64,000 nucleotides of DNA from Streptomyces paludis (GTDB lineage: Bacteria > Actinomycetota > Actinomycetes > Streptomycetales > Streptomycetaceae). The stretch lies in the NCBI RefSeq assembly GCF_003344965.1, contig NZ_CP031194.1:1426001-1490000 (forward strand). Direction: 5' to 3'. Both the position numbers and the translations under genes were made by a program. Positions 16,483 to 28,703 of the stretch are shown one piece after another (the stretch's first letter is position 1; every line of letters begins with the position of its first letter). Under the pieces are notes generated by a model. The model saw only the letters and a list, made by a program, of their open reading frames with translations. It was not told the DNA's origin and did not search any database.

Positions 16483-18069
16483 TCAGTGCATGCTGCGGAC
16501 GTCCAGGTGCCGCAGCACCCGGTCCACGATCTCCGGGTCCGAGCCCGGCTCGTTGCGCGCCGACAGCACCTCGTGCCGGGCCGCCGACATCATCTCCCGC
16601 TGGATCCGCTGGACGGTCTTGATGCGGTCCACGCGCTTGGCGACCCACTCGCGCCGCTCGTCGTCGGCGAGGTCGGGGCTGATCCGCAGCCCGATGTCGG
16701 CGGCGGCGCGCATCAGCCGCTCGCTGATCTCCTCCGGCAGCTCCTCGACCCTCTCGATCTCCTTGAGCCGCCCCTTGGCCGCCTTCGCCGCGCGCACCGC
16801 CAAGGCGTGCTCCAGCTCGTGCTCGGCGTTCGTGTCGGCCCGTACGCCCAGCCGCTTCACCAGCCAGGGCAGCGTCAGCCCCTGGACGACCAGCGTGGCC
16901 ATGATCACCGCGAAGGCGATGAAGATGATCTCCTCACGGCCGGGGAACGGCTCGCCGCTGTCGGTCTCCAGCGGAATGGCCAGCGCCAGCGCGACCGACG
17001 CCACCCCGCGCATCCCGGCCCACCACATGACGACGGTCTCGCGCCAGCTGGTCGGGATCTCCTCGTCGTAGTCGCGCAGCTTGTGCATGCGCTTGGCCAG
17101 CCAGGTGGCGGGCAGCAGCCAGAGCAGCCGGACGAACACGACGACGGCGACGACCGCCGCGCCCCAGCCGAGCATCTCCCAGCCCCGGCCGGTCGCCGCG
17201 CCGAACGCGTTGTGCAGTTCCAGCCCGATCAGCCCGAACGCCACCCCGGTCACCAGGGTGTCGATGACCTCCCAGAAGGAGTTGCCCGCGAGCCGCCCCA
17301 TCACGTTGTCGGCGTCCGCCGTGTGGGTGGCGAGGAAGAGCGCGATGGTGAGGACGGCGAGCACCCCGGAGCCGTGCAGTTCCTCCGCCAGTACGTACGC
17401 GACGAACGGCACCAGGAGCGAGAGCCCGATCTGGAGGGTCGCGTCGCCGAGCAGCGACATCAGCTTGTTGGTGAGCCAGCCGAGGGCGAGCCCGACCACC
17501 ACGGCCACCACGGCCGACAGTACGAGCGAGCCGACCGCGCTGGGCCAGGAGAAGGTGCCGGAGACGGCCGCGGCGATCGCCACGTGGTAGAGCACGATCG
17601 CGGTGACGTCGTTGAAGAGCCCCTCGCCCTCCAGGATCGAGACCAGCCGCCGGGGCAGGCCCAACGAGCCGGCCACCGCCGTGGCGGCCACCGGGTCCGG
17701 CGGGGCGACGAGCGCGCCGAGCGCGATCGCGGCGGCGATCGGCAGCCCGGGCACGATGGAGTTGGCGACGGCCGCCACGGCCGCGGTCGTCACGAAGACG
17801 AGCGCGACGGCCAGCAGGAAGATCGGTCTCAGGTTCGCCGTGAACTGCCGCCAGGACGTGCGTTGCACGGCGGCGTAGAGCAGGGGCGGCAGCAGCAGCG
17901 GAAGAATGAACTCCGGCGGCACCTGGACATTGGGGACGAAGGGCAGCAGCGCCAGTATGACGCCGACGATCGTCATGAGGACCGGCGAGGGGAGCCCCAG
18001 CCGGTCACCGAGCGGCACGGTCAGCACCGCCCCGAGCAGGAGCACGATCAGCAGTGCCAACTGGTCCAC
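16483..18069 (-). CDS. CPA1-family Na+/H+ antiporter (NhaP/NhaK-like)
   Basis: 528 residues with 12 or so membrane segments in the first 410 and a charged helical cytoplasmic tail (about 430-528). The ion-binding region is visible: LVAPPDP at about 120-126 and EGEGLFNDVTAIV from 147, with the Asn-Asp pair at 153-154 that marks electroneutral CPA1 exchangers. It is expected to exchange Na+ (or K+) for H+ at the cell membrane. Start GTG 18069. In S. coelicolor a homologue lies in the same place, by memory. The tail contains ERVEELPEEISERLMRAAADIG, likely regulatory. Confidence 0.93.
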   Translation of the reverse strand: MDQLALLIVLLLGAVLTVPLGDRLGLPSPVLMTIVGVILALLPFVPNVQVPPEFILPLLLPPLLYAAVQRTSWRQFTANLRPIFLLAVALVFVTTAAVAAVANSIVPGLPIAAAIALGALVAPPDPVAATAVAGSLGLPRRLVSILEGEGLFNDVTAIVLYHVAIAAAVSGTFSWPSAVGSLVLSAVVAVVVGLALGWLTNKLMSLLGDATLQIGLSLLVPFVAYVLAEELHGSGVLAVLTIALFLATHTADADNVMGRLAGNSFWEVIDTLVTGVAFGLIGLELHNAFGAATGRGWEMLGWGAAVVAVVVFVRLLWLLPATWLAKRMHKLRDYDEEIPTSWRETVVMWWAGMRGVASVALALAIPLETDSGEPFPGREEIIFIAFAVIMATLVVQGLTLPWLVKRLGVRADTNAEHELEHALAVRAAKAAKGRLKEIERVEELPEEISERLMRAAADIGLRISPDLADDERREWVAKRVDRIKTVQRIQREMMSAARHEVLSARNEPGSDPEIVDRVLRHLDVRSMH

Positions 18070-18147
18070 GGTGGGCCCTCCGGTGGTCTCAACCTCAAGC
18101 CCTGCGGTGGAGGGCGACGCGAGTGATCAAGACTCAAGCCTGCCATG

Positions 18148-18167
18148 GGCCGGGGCGGAAACCGGCC
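18148..18167. terminator. Weak hairpin downstream of the GNAT gene
   Basis: GGCCGG (18148-18153) and CCGGCC (18162-18167) form a 6-bp stem in the 120-bp gap between the GNAT stop and the antiporter start. Confidence 0.35.
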
Positions 18168-18189
18168 AGGGGGGTACCCGGAACCGGCC

Positions 18190-18678
18190 TCAGATGTCCC
18201 TGCGCATCGAGCGGTGCGCGATGCCCGCGTCCAGGAACTCCGGGCCGTACGCGGTGTATCCGAGCCGTTCGTAGAAGCCCAGCGCATGCGACTGCGCGTG
18301 CAGATCGACGGTGGTGAGACCTCGCTCACGCGCCGCGTCCTCGACGGCCCGGACGAGCGCGGCGCCGATCCCGAGACCGCGGGCCGCCCTGCCGACCGCC
18401 AGCCGGCCCAGCGCGCCGGTGGCCGGGTCCCCGCCCGTACGGTCGGCGGCCTCCGGCCCGTACAGCAGCCGCGCGGTGCCCAGCGGCAGTCCGTCGTCCC
18501 GTACGGCCAGCACCTGGAGCGCCGCCGTGTCACGGCCGTCGTACTCCAGCTCCTCGGCGACGCCCTGCTCGACGACGAAGACCTCCTTGCGGACCGCGAA
18601 GCACGCCTCGATGTCCGCGGGGTCCGTCGCGACCCGCAGGGTGTACGGGTACGGGGACGGTGCGCCGGGCGCGCTCAC
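18190..18678 (-). CDS. GNAT-family N-acetyltransferase
   Basis: 162 residues forming one GNAT domain. The acetyl-CoA loop is seen in [20 protein letters not shown] (R/Q-x-x-G-x-G/A pattern), followed by [22 protein letters not shown], typical of the last helix and strand. The N-terminal [15 protein letters not shown] strand resembles ElaA/YitI-like proteins. Substrate unknown. Start GTG 18678 overlaps the rluD stop as GTGA, so translation is probably coupled to rluD. Confidence 0.9.
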   Translation of the reverse strand: MSAPGAPSPYPYTLRVATDPADIEACFAVRKEVFVVEQGVAEELEYDGRDTAALQVLAVRDDGLPLGTARLLYGPEAADRTGGDPATGALGRLAVGRAARGLGIGAALVRAVEDAARERGLTTVDLHAQSHALGFYERLGYTAYGPEFLDAGIAHRSMRRDI

Positions 18679-19616
18679 GCGTTGCTCTCCGCCCGGACCC
18701 TGTCCAGCGCGCCCTGGAGGTCGGCGGGGTAGGTGCTGGCGAACTCCACCCATTGGCCGTCCGACGGGTGCTCGAAGCCGAGCCGGACCGCGTGCAGCCA
18801 CTGCCGGGTCAGCCCGAGCCGCTTGGCCAGCGTCGGGTCGGCGCCGTAGGTCAGATCGCCCACGCAGGGGTGCCGGTGGGCGGACATGTGCACACGGATC
18901 TGGTGCGTACGGCCGGTCTCCAGCTTGATGTCCAGCAGGGAGGCCGAGCGGAACGCCTCGATGAGGTCGTAGTGCGTGACGGAGGGCTTGCCCTCGGCCG
19001 TGACCGCCCACTTGTAGTCGTGGTTCGGGTGGCGGCCGATGGGCGCGTCGATGGTGCCGCTCATCGGGTCGGGGTGGCCCTGGACCAGCGCGTGGTAGCG
19101 CTTGTCGACCACGCGCTCCTTGAACTGCGCCTTGAGCAGGGTGTACGCGCGCTCCGACTTGGCGACGACCATCAGCCCCGAGGTGCCGACGTCCAGCCGG
19201 TGCACGATGCCCTGGCGCTCGGCCGCGCCCGAGGTGGAGATGCGGTAGCCGGCCGCGGCGAGGCCGCCGATGACGGTGGTGCCGGTCCAGCCGGGGCTGG
19301 GGTGCGCGGCCACGCCGACCGGCTTGACGATCACGACGATGTCGTCGTCGTCGTGCACGATCTCCATGCCCTCGACGGGCTCGGCCACGATCTGCACCGG
19401 CGCGGCGGCCGGCGGCATCTCGACTTCGAGCCAGGCGCCGCCGCTGACCCGCTCGGACTTCCCGACGACGGCGCCGTCGACCTGGACCTTCCCGGCGGCG
19501 GCGAGGTCCGCCGCCTTCGTCCGGGAGAACCCGAACATACGGGCGATGGCGGCGTCGACGCGCTCGCCCTCCAGTCCATCGGGCACGGGCAGCGTTCTGA
19601 TCTCGGGAAAGCTCAC
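18675..19616 (-). CDS. rluD: 23S rRNA pseudouridine synthase, RluD type
   Basis: 313 residues. An S4 RNA-binding domain (about 15-70, [30 protein letters not shown]) is followed by the RluA-type catalytic domain, with the HRLDVGTSG motif at 139-147 and catalytic Asp 142. RluD modifies helix 69 of 23S rRNA; the S4 domain and length agree with RluD rather than RluA. Start GTG 19616. Downstream it overlaps the GNAT gene by 4 bp; upstream lspA ends 72 bp away. The rluD-lspA neighbourhood is common across bacteria. Confidence 0.93.
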   Translation of the reverse strand: MSFPEIRTLPVPDGLEGERVDAAIARMFGFSRTKAADLAAAGKVQVDGAVVGKSERVSGGAWLEVEMPPAAAPVQIVAEPVEGMEIVHDDDDIVVIVKPVGVAAHPSPGWTGTTVIGGLAAAGYRISTSGAAERQGIVHRLDVGTSGLMVVAKSERAYTLLKAQFKERVVDKRYHALVQGHPDPMSGTIDAPIGRHPNHDYKWAVTAEGKPSVTHYDLIEAFRSASLLDIKLETGRTHQIRVHMSAHRHPCVGDLTYGADPTLAKRLGLTRQWLHAVRLGFEHPSDGQWVEFASTYPADLQGALDRVRAESNA

Positions 19617-19688
19617 CTGTCGAGTATGCCTTGTAGCTACACCCGGCCGGACCGGCAGCCTCAGTGGCCTCGGTCTTTGTGGAAGGTC

Positions 19689-20249
19689 TCAGTCCTTGTG
19701 GACGGTCCCGTCGGGGTCGAGCCCCCGGAACGACAGGATCACGATCAGGACCCCGCCGCAGCAGATCGCCGAGTCCGCGAGGTTGAAGACCGCGAAGTGC
19801 GCGGGGGCGATGAAGTCCACCACCGCGCCCTGGAAGATGCCCGGCGAGCGGAAGATCCGGTCGGTGAGATTGCCGAGCGCGCCGCCGAGGAGCAGCCCGA
19901 GCGCGATCGCCCAGGGCAGGCTGTAGAGCTTGCGCGCGAGCCGGACGATCACCACGATGACGGTCGCCGCGATGGTCGTGAAGATCACGGTGAACGCCTC
20001 GCCGATGCCGAACGCGGCGCCCGCGTTCCTGATCGCCTGGAACTTCAGGAGATCGCCGATCACCCGGATCGGCTCCTGGTGCTCCAGCTTGGCCACCACG
20101 AGCATCTTGCTGCCGAGGTCCAGCAGATACGCGAGGATGGCGACCGTGAGAAGCACAGCGATCCTGCGCTTCCCCCGGGGTTGCCCGGCCGGGGCCGCCG
20201 TCTCGTCATCCACTTCCGGCGTACCGATGACCCGCTCCGCCTCTGCCAC
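19689..20249 (-). CDS. lspA: Lipoprotein signal peptidase II
   Basis: 186 residues with four membrane helices (about 29-49, 84-103, 112-128, 150-175) after a 28-residue polar extension. The two catalytic aspartates are D130 in GNLTDRIF and D159 in [16 protein letters not shown] (about 74-81) is the other family motif. It cleaves prolipoprotein signal peptides after lipidation, in the cytoplasmic membrane. Start GTG 20249. The 72 bp after its stop contain a decayed copy of its last 15 bases (CCACAAGGACTGAGA against CCACAAAGACCGAGG). Confidence 0.95.
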   Translation of the reverse strand: MAEAERVIGTPEVDDETAAPAGQPRGKRRIAVLLTVAILAYLLDLGSKMLVVAKLEHQEPIRVIGDLLKFQAIRNAGAAFGIGEAFTVIFTTIAATVIVVIVRLARKLYSLPWAIALGLLLGGALGNLTDRIFRSPGIFQGAVVDFIAPAHFAVFNLADSAICCGGVLIVILSFRGLDPDGTVHKD

Positions 20250-20320
20250 GTGAGTCCCTCAAACCTAGGTGCCGACTGAGGACGAGGGTACGGCACGGGA
20301 CCCGGCACACACGTTCGCCA

Positions 20321-21055
20321 TCAGCCCCGGCGTTCCTGCTTCTGCTTGTCCTCCACACAGAGGGTGGCCCGCGGGAACGCCTGCATACGGGCCTTTCCGA
20401 TCGGCTTGCCGCAGATCTCGCACAGCCCGTAGGTGCCCGCGTCGAGCCGGAGCAGGGCCCGCTCGGTCTGCTCCAGCATCTCGCGGGCGTTGGCCGCGAG
20501 GGACATCTCGTGCTCGCGCGTGATGTTCTTCGTGCCGGTGTCCGCGTCGTCGTCGCCCGCGCCGTCCCCGGAGTCGCGCATCAGCCCGGCCAGCGAGGTC
20601 TCGGACGTGGCGATCTCGGCCTGGAGGCGGACGATCTCGCCCGTCAGCTCGGCGCGCGCGTACGCGACCTCCTCCGGGGTCCACGGATCCTCGCCGGGCC
20701 GTACCGGCAGCTCGTCCGGGGAGGTCGCGGCACCGGCCGCCGCGACGGCGGTCGCCACCCCGGCCCCGCCCGCTCCCGCCGCCGTACGCCTGCCCGCGGT
20801 CTTCTTGGCTGCCACCTTTTTGGCTCCCGTCTGTTCAGCGGCCTCGGCCGCCCGGCCGGCCGCGGACGCGGCCTTCTTCGCAGTGGTGGTCTTCTTCGCC
20901 GTGGTCTTCCCGGCGGCCGCCTTCTTCGCTACCGCCTTCTTGGCCGCCGTTTTCCCGGCCGCCGTCTTCTTGGCCGCCGTCTTCTTGGCCGCTGCCTTCT
21001 TGGCCACCGGCTTCTCCGCTGCCGCCTTCTTGGCCGCCGTCTTCTTCGCCACCAT
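20321..21055 (-). CDS. DksA/TraR-type zinc-finger protein with histone-H1-like Lys/Ala tail
   Basis: 244 residues from ATG 21055. Residues 1-90 are tandem KKTAAKK/KAAAKK-like repeats, resembling the H1-type tails of actinobacterial HupS, which bind DNA. Residues 115-244 form a DksA/TraR module: a coiled coil ([27 protein letters not shown] ...) and a C-terminal finger [24 protein letters not shown]. The finger shows CxxC plus one later Cys followed by VED, so the fourth zinc ligand is not Cys. DksA-type proteins act on RNA polymerase through its secondary channel; whether this one does is unknown. It is divergent from ileS. Confidence 0.88.
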   Translation of the reverse strand: MVAKKTAAKKAAAEKPVAKKAAAKKTAAKKTAAGKTAAKKAVAKKAAAGKTTAKKTTTAKKAASAAGRAAEAAEQTGAKKVAAKKTAGRRTAAGAGGAGVATAVAAAGAATSPDELPVRPGEDPWTPEEVAYARAELTGEIVRLQAEIATSETSLAGLMRDSGDGAGDDDADTGTKNITREHEMSLAANAREMLEQTERALLRLDAGTYGLCEICGKPIGKARMQAFPRATLCVEDKQKQERRG

Positions 21056-21336
21056 GGCCGCGGCCCCTTCACATGTGGTGATATCGCACGCGAATCGTGC
21101 TGGGGACGATAAATCGACCCCAGCCCCGCGGCAACGGGGCACGCCGCCGCTCAGGCCCCTCTCCGCCGCGCGAAACGGGCCTCCATCCGTTGTGCCCAGC
21201 TCCCCGCCCGGTAATCCGCCGCCACGCGGGCCGCCCGCGTCCTGCCCGGCCGGTATAACCGTTCGGGTCATACGTTCGACCGGTCGGCCCCGCCCCGGCC
21301 CCGGAAATCCGGTCGGCCCCGCGCCGCCCCTCCCCG

Positions 21337-21342
21337 TACACT
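21337..21342 (+). promoter_or_regulatory. Candidate -10 box for the ileS leader
   Basis: TACACT lies just before the T-box leader. No clear -35 box is seen 16-18 bp upstream. The rest of the 21056-21336 gap is GC-rich sequence without a supported gene. Confidence 0.35.
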
Positions 21343-21635
21343 GGGCGCAGCGAAAGGCGTGGATGGGGACAAGCAGCGTCGTACGCGGCCATGAGCGACC
21401 CGGGGACGGTGCGAGCCCGGGGGCAGAGCGCGAGGTGGAGCATCACCCCTGAGCCGCCGGAAGAAAGCCACCGGACCCGCCCGCGCGGGCCCGGCAGCGA
21501 GTAGAACCGGCAGCGCTGCCCCAATGAGGGGGTCACGGACGGAGTCCCGTCCGCGGCCAAGGAGGGTGGTACCGCGGGAGCCTGGCTCTCGTCCCTCCGA
21601 CGGAGTTGCCACAGTTCCGCCGGAGGAAGCGCCCG
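21343..21635 (+). promoter_or_regulatory. T-box riboswitch (translational type) in the ileS leader
   Basis: The 5' leader of ileS contains the T-box core AGGGTGGTACCGCG at 21563-21576, whose UGGNACCGCG part reads the CCA end of uncharged tRNA. The specifier region GAGCATCACCCCTGAG carries the isoleucine codon ATC at 21442-21444, and the GTAGAACCGGC stretch at 21500 is the usual linker before the T-box helix. GGAGGG (21561-21566) can pair with CCCTCC (21593-21598). The same CCTCC (21594-21598) can instead pair with the ileS Shine-Dalgarno GGAGG (21622-21626). Uncharged tRNA(Ile) would stabilise the first pairing and free the ribosome site. There is no terminator-like U tract, so the switch acts on translation, as known for actinobacterial ileS T-boxes. 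Confidence 0.9.
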
Positions 21636-24788
<3,153 letters not shown>

Positions 24789-24799
24789 CCGCCGCGCCC

Positions 24800-24837
24800 G
24801 GCGCGGGGCGGACCGTGTCTACGGCCCGCCCCGCGCC
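24800..24837. terminator. Strong hairpin terminator of ileS, overlapping the convergent gene's stop
   Basis: A perfect 12-bp stem (24800-24811 with 24826-24837) carries an inner CCGT/ACGG stem. It begins 11 bp after the ileS stop. The stop codon of the convergent DUF1445 gene (24819-24821) lies in its loop region, so the hairpin can serve both strands. Confidence 0.8.
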
Positions 24838-25640
24838 GCGAGGGGGAGTTCCTCGTCCGGCCCCGCGTCGACGGTGTGGTCGAAGACGAACATGTGGCCC
24901 GGGTAGTGCGTGATCGTGTACGCGGCCCGGACCGCGGGCAGGGCCAGCTGCGGAGTGACCCCGCAGGCCCAGAAGACCGGCACATCGCCGGGTTCGACGA
25001 CCGGCGGGGGCCCGAAGTCCGGCCGGGCGAGGTCGGTGATGCCGAGCACGGCCGGATCACCGATGTGCACGGGCGCGCCGTGTCCCGCCGGGTAGCGGGA
25101 CGTGATCTCGACGGCGCGCGGGACCAGCCGTGCGGGGATCGCCCGCATGCTGACGACCAGCGGCCCGGCCAGCCGTCCGGCGGGCCGGGTCGGCAGCCGT
25201 GTGACGTACACGGGCGGCGCCGCGGACTCCTCGGCGTAACGGACGGGCACCCCCGCCGCGCGCAGCGGCCCCTCGAAGGTGTGGCTGCACCCGAGCAGGA
25301 ACCCGACCGCGTCCTCGCGCCAGTACTCCGTGATGTCGGTGGGTTCCGCGACCTGTTCGCCGTGCCGCCAGACCCGGTAGCGGGGCAGCTCGGTACGGAG
25401 GTCCGCCACCGTTCCCCCGAGCCGTATCACCGGATCGCCCGGCTCGGTGACGGCGAGCACCGGACACGCGCGCGGGTTGCGGGTGCAGTACAGCAGGAAG
25501 TCGTACGCGAGGTCCTTCGGGACGATCACGAGATTCGCCTGCTGGTAGCCGTCCAGCAGCCCGGCCGTGGGCCCGGTCCACCGGCCGGCCGCGATCAGCC
25601 GCCGCAGCTCGGCCGGGGTGGCGGGGGCGGTCGCCGTCAT
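24819..25640 (-). CDS. DUF1445 / UPF0317 protein (putative hydro-lyase, D-glutamate cyclase family)
   Basis: 273 residues covering the whole UPF0317 fold: [32 protein letters not shown] near 31-62, [16 protein letters not shown] near 111-126, and the C-terminal [12 protein letters not shown] ... [13 protein letters not shown]. The same family forms part of mitochondrial D-glutamate cyclase, which makes 5-oxo-D-proline. That fits well with the 5-oxoprolinase genes pxpABC upstream in this island, and I infer a role in feeding or recycling 5-oxoproline or D-glutamate. Activity of the stand-alone bacterial proteins is not proven. ATG 25640 overlaps the MFS stop as ATGA, so the two are coupled. 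Confidence 0.85.
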   Translation of the reverse strand: MTATAPATPAELRRLIAAGRWTGPTAGLLDGYQQANLVIVPKDLAYDFLLYCTRNPRACPVLAVTEPGDPVIRLGGTVADLRTELPRYRVWRHGEQVAEPTDITEYWREDAVGFLLGCSHTFEGPLRAAGVPVRYAEESAAPPVYVTRLPTRPAGRLAGPLVVSMRAIPARLVPRAVEITSRYPAGHGAPVHIGDPAVLGITDLARPDFGPPPVVEPGDVPVFWACGVTPQLALPAVRAAYTITHYPGHMFVFDHTVDAGPDEELPLAARGGP

Positions 25641-27013
25641 GCCAGCTCCGCCCGGCTGGTCTCCTTGACGGTGCGCAGCGTCAGCAGGGCCATGACAGCG
25701 GCGCCCATCAGCAGATAGCCCGGCGAGAGCAGATTGCCGGTGGAGGCGATCAGCCAGGTGGCCAGGTACGGACTGAGCCCGCCGCCGATGATGGTGCCGA
25801 TGTTGAAGCTGAACGAGAGCCCGGTGTAGCGCACCCGGGTCGGGAACATCTCCGCGTAGGTCGGGTACGTGACCGACTGCACGATGGGCATGGGAAGCGC
25901 GAGCACGACCATGGCGGCGACCGCGAGCGGGAAGCTGCCGAGGCCCATGACCAGCATGGCGGGAACGACCAGGACCGCGTAGCCCGTGAACCCGATGGTG
26001 ATCAGCCGTTTACGTCCCCACCGGTCGGAGAGCCCACCGCAGATGGGCATGAGACAGGCCACGAAGAAGCTGATCCCGCCCATGATCCAGAAGGTGGAGG
26101 ACTTGGAGTAGCCGAGATCGGTGGTGAGGTAGATGTTCATGAAGATCAGGCCGACCCAGTAGCCGCAGTTCGACCCGATGGCCAGCAGGGTCACCTTGAG
26201 CACCTGGGCGCGGTGCTGGGTGAGCACCTCGGTCAGCGGCGCCTTGGCCGTGGCCTTCTCCGACTTCTTCGCGAGGAAGGTCTCGGAGTCCTCCAGGCGG
26301 TTACGGGCGAGCAGCGCGACGGCGATCAGGGGCAGCGAGAGCAGGAAGGGGATGCGCCAGCCGAACGCGTCGAGCTGACGCTCGCTCAGTACGGTCGTGG
26401 TGATCCCGGCCACCAGAGCGGCGGTGCCACCGCCGAGGGCGACGCCGACCGGGGTGAACGCCCCGAAGAACCCGCGCTTGCCGCGCGGCGCGGACTCGGC
26501 CAGGTACGTGGCCGAGCCGGTCACCTCACCGCCCGCGAAGAATCCCTGCGCCAGCCGTACGAGCAGCAGCGCGATCGGCGCGCCGACCCCGATGGTGCCG
26601 GCGGTGGGCAGCAGTCCGACGGCGGCGGTGGCGGTGCCCATGCCCACGACGGTGAGGATCAGTACCGGTTTTCGGCCGACCCGGTCACCGAGCCGCCCGA
26701 GCACGATGCCGCCCAGTGGCCGCATGAGGAAGGCGCTGCCGAACACCGCCAGGGTGGCCAGGAGGGAGGCGGTGGGGTCGTCGCTGGGGAAGAAGTGCGG
26801 TCCGATGATCACCGCGAGATAGCTGTAGACACCGAACTCGTAGTACTCGATGGCGGTGCCGGCGGCAGCGGCGATCGCCGCCCGGCGCGGACGGCGGCGC
26901 GCCGCCTCGGCGTCGGCCGCCGGGCCCGCGCCGCCCGGGTTCGCGTTGGCCGGGAAGCTCTGTTCACTTCCCGTCCCTCCGTTGTCCTCGACCGTCGTTG
27001 GTAGGCTTTTCAT
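25637..27013 (-). CDS. MFS transporter, metabolite:H+ symporter (MHS) type
   Basis: 458 residues with 12 membrane segments. Start ATG 27013 ([13 protein letters not shown]) follows GGAGG by 6 nt; an ATG at 27034 lacks a ribosome site. Family marks: [26 protein letters not shown] in segment one, [21 protein letters not shown] in the first cytoplasmic loop, and [20 protein letters not shown] in segment four, all typical of the ProP/ShiA/KgtP branch that takes up carboxylates and betaines. Its coupling with the DUF1445 gene and nearness to pxpABC suggest uptake of 5-oxoproline, glutamate or a related acid; this is inference. Confidence 0.9.
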   Translation of the reverse strand: MKSLPTTVEDNGGTGSEQSFPANANPGGAGPAADAEAARRRPRRAAIAAAAGTAIEYYEFGVYSYLAVIIGPHFFPSDDPTASLLATLAVFGSAFLMRPLGGIVLGRLGDRVGRKPVLILTVVGMGTATAAVGLLPTAGTIGVGAPIALLLVRLAQGFFAGGEVTGSATYLAESAPRGKRGFFGAFTPVGVALGGGTAALVAGITTTVLSERQLDAFGWRIPFLLSLPLIAVALLARNRLEDSETFLAKKSEKATAKAPLTEVLTQHRAQVLKVTLLAIGSNCGYWVGLIFMNIYLTTDLGYSKSSTFWIMGGISFFVACLMPICGGLSDRWGRKRLITIGFTGYAVLVVPAMLVMGLGSFPLAVAAMVVLALPMPIVQSVTYPTYAEMFPTRVRYTGLSFSFNIGTIIGGGLSPYLATWLIASTGNLLSPGYLLMGAAVMALLTLRTVKETSRAELA

Positions 27014-27083
27014 GGGGTCCTCCGGATCTGACATGTCCTGTGGCCGGGATGTGCGTCAGTCGTGCGGGTGGTACGAAACGGTC

Positions 27084-27110
27084 CGCGCGGCGCGGGGTCC
27101 CCGCCGCGCG
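27084..27110 (-). terminator. GC-rich hairpin after the VOC gene
   Basis: CGCGCGGC ... GCGGGG pairs with CCCCGC ... CGCGCG across a 1-2 nt loop with a small bulge. It lies 58 nt downstream of the VOC stop and 70 nt before the MFS start, suggesting that the VOC gene ends its own transcript. Confidence 0.5.
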
Positions 27111-27167
27111 ACGGCCATCAGCGGGACCAGTCCTCCTGCTGATGACCGTCGTCACGTCCGAACCGGG

Positions 27168-27620
27168 TCAGACGGCGAAGAGCTGGCTGATGTCGGCGAA
27201 CGCCTTGAACTCCATCGCGTTGCCGGCCGGGTCGAGGAAGAACATCGTCCACTGCTCGCCCGGCTCGCCCTGGAAGCGGACGTAGGGCTCGATCACGAAC
27301 TGGGTGTCGACGGCGGTGAGCCGCTCGGCCAGCTCCTGGAACTCCGGCACGGAGAGCACGAGGCCGAAGTGCGGCACCGGCACCTGGTGTCCGTCGACGG
27401 GGTTCGTCCCGGCGATCCCGTCGCGCGGGGCCCCGGACGGGCCGTCGCCGACCTGGTGGGTGACGACCTGGTGGCCGCCGAAGTTCCAGTCGATCCACTT
27501 CGTGTCGGAGCGGCCCTCGCTGAAGCCGAGCACCTTGCCGTAGAACTGCCGGGCGGCGTCGATGTCGTCGACCGGGATGGCCAGGTGGAACGGGGCGAGG
27601 GAAGCGGGTTGGTCGGTCAT
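27168..27620 (-). CDS. VOC-superfamily (glyoxalase/extradiol dioxygenase fold) protein
   Basis: 150 residues with the paired beta-alpha-beta-beta-beta units of the vicinal-oxygen-chelate fold. Probable metal ligands: His in PFHLAIPV (about 12), His in VPVPHFGLVL (about 84) and Glu in GNAMEFKAF (about 138). It resembles the predicted dioxygenases of COG3565. Start ATG 27620 follows GGAGAG. Gaps of about 150-170 bp on both sides, with a hairpin downstream and an AT-richer stretch upstream (around 27665-27690), suggest a separate transcription unit inside the island. Substrate unknown. Confidence 0.87.
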   Translation of the reverse strand: MTDQPASLAPFHLAIPVDDIDAARQFYGKVLGFSEGRSDTKWIDWNFGGHQVVTHQVGDGPSGAPRDGIAGTNPVDGHQVPVPHFGLVLSVPEFQELAERLTAVDTQFVIEPYVRFQGEPGEQWTMFFLDPAGNAMEFKAFADISQLFAV

Positions 27621-27788
27621 GGTTCTCTCCTTGTGGTCCTGCGGCAGCCGTGCGGCGTGGCATGGGGACGAATAAAACGAACGGTGTTGTACGGTCGCCC
27701 GGTCGCCCGGGCGGTTCTAGCTGCTAGCTGTGCTGCCCTCCTCTCGCGGAAGGGGCCCTCACTAACCGGGCTCTAGGTGCAGCGGCTC

Positions 27789-28703
27789 TCAGTACATGGG
27801 CGTGAGCCGCAGTTCGTCGCCGGGCACGGCCTGGCCGACGAGATCGATGTCGGCGTCGGTGACGACGCCGATGACGGGATAGCCGCCGGTGACCGGGTGG
27901 TCCGCGAGGAACACGATCGGCTCGCCCGAGGGCGGCACCTGAATGGCACCGCGCATGGTGCCCTCACTGGCCAGGTCGACCGAGCCGATCGAGAGCGCCG
28001 CGCCGGTCAGCCGGGCGCCCACCCGGTCGCACTGGGCGGAGACCCGCCAGGGCTCGCTGGTGAGCCGGTGCCGGTCGGCGGCGCCGAACAGCTCGTGGCG
28101 CGGCCCCCACCGGAACCGGACGGGGACCGGCCCTCCGCAGGGCACGACGCTGAACGCCAGCTCCAGCGGGACCCCGGGCACCGGCCGCGCCGGCCCGAGA
28201 CCGTACCGCGACCCGGCGCCGACGGGGTCGGGGCCGAGCCCGGTGAGGGAGTCCCGCGAGGCCGACCCCAGCACCCGTACCGGCTCCATCCCGCCGGAGA
28301 CGGTGAGATACGTACGGCAGCCGGCCCATGGACGCCCGATGGCCAGCACGGCCCCGGCGGGCAGCCGCACGAGCGGCGCGTCGTGCACCGGTACGCCGTC
28401 CACGGTCACCGGCACCGGCGCCCCGGTGATCGCCACGTACCGGGACTCCGACAGGGTCACGGCCAGTCCGCCGAGGGTCACTTCAAAGGCCGGGGTGTTC
28501 TCCGGATTGCCGGCCAGCCGGTTGGCGAGGCGGAAGCTGCGCCGGTCGGCGGGGCCGGAGGCGGGGACACCGAGATGGGCGAGCCCAGGCCGGCCGAGAT
28601 CCTGGACGCTCGTAGCGACACCGGCTTCGACGACGGTCAGAACGGCGGCGCGGGCGGTCGCCGCGGGACCGAGCGCGTTGGCCGTAGCCATAGCGATGCT
28701 CAT
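27789..28703 (-). CDS. pxpC: 5-oxoprolinase subunit C (KipA/biotin-dependent carboxyltransferase-like)
   Basis: 304 residues. The N-terminal VVEAGVATSVQDLGRPGLAHLGVPASGPADRRSF is the typical start of the AHS2/KipA domain, and the end YPVIGVVTDADIDLVGQAVPGDELRL is also diagnostic. With PxpA and PxpB it forms the ATP-dependent prokaryotic 5-oxoprolinase that converts 5-oxo-L-proline to glutamate in the cytoplasm. ATG 28703 overlaps the pxpB stop as ATGA, so the two are translationally coupled. The first 20 residues are a low-complexity extension. Confidence 0.93.
   Translation of the reverse strand: MSIAMATANALGPAATARAAVLTVVEAGVATSVQDLGRPGLAHLGVPASGPADRRSFRLANRLAGNPENTPAFEVTLGGLAVTLSESRYVAITGAPVPVTVDGVPVHDAPLVRLPAGAVLAIGRPWAGCRTYLTVSGGMEPVRVLGSASRDSLTGLGPDPVGAGSRYGLGPARPVPGVPLELAFSVVPCGGPVPVRFRWGPRHELFGAADRHRLTSEPWRVSAQCDRVGARLTGAALSIGSVDLASEGTMRGAIQVPPSGEPIVFLADHPVTGGYPVIGVVTDADIDLVGQAVPGDELRLTPMY

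Noticed and set aside
19617..19688. DnaA-like boxes (TTGTGGA) between rluD and lspA
   Set aside because: They miss the last two bases of the box and are better explained as a decayed copy of the lspA 3' end.
20412..20423. Degenerate zinc finger as a sign of a broken DksA gene
   Set aside because: The CxxC plus single Cys form is, from memory, usual in the actinobacterial members, so it is not evidence of decay.
20321..21271. A longer DksA-like gene starting at 21271
   Set aside because: The extra 72 residues have no family support; the H1-like tail starting at ATG 21055 is the natural N-terminus.
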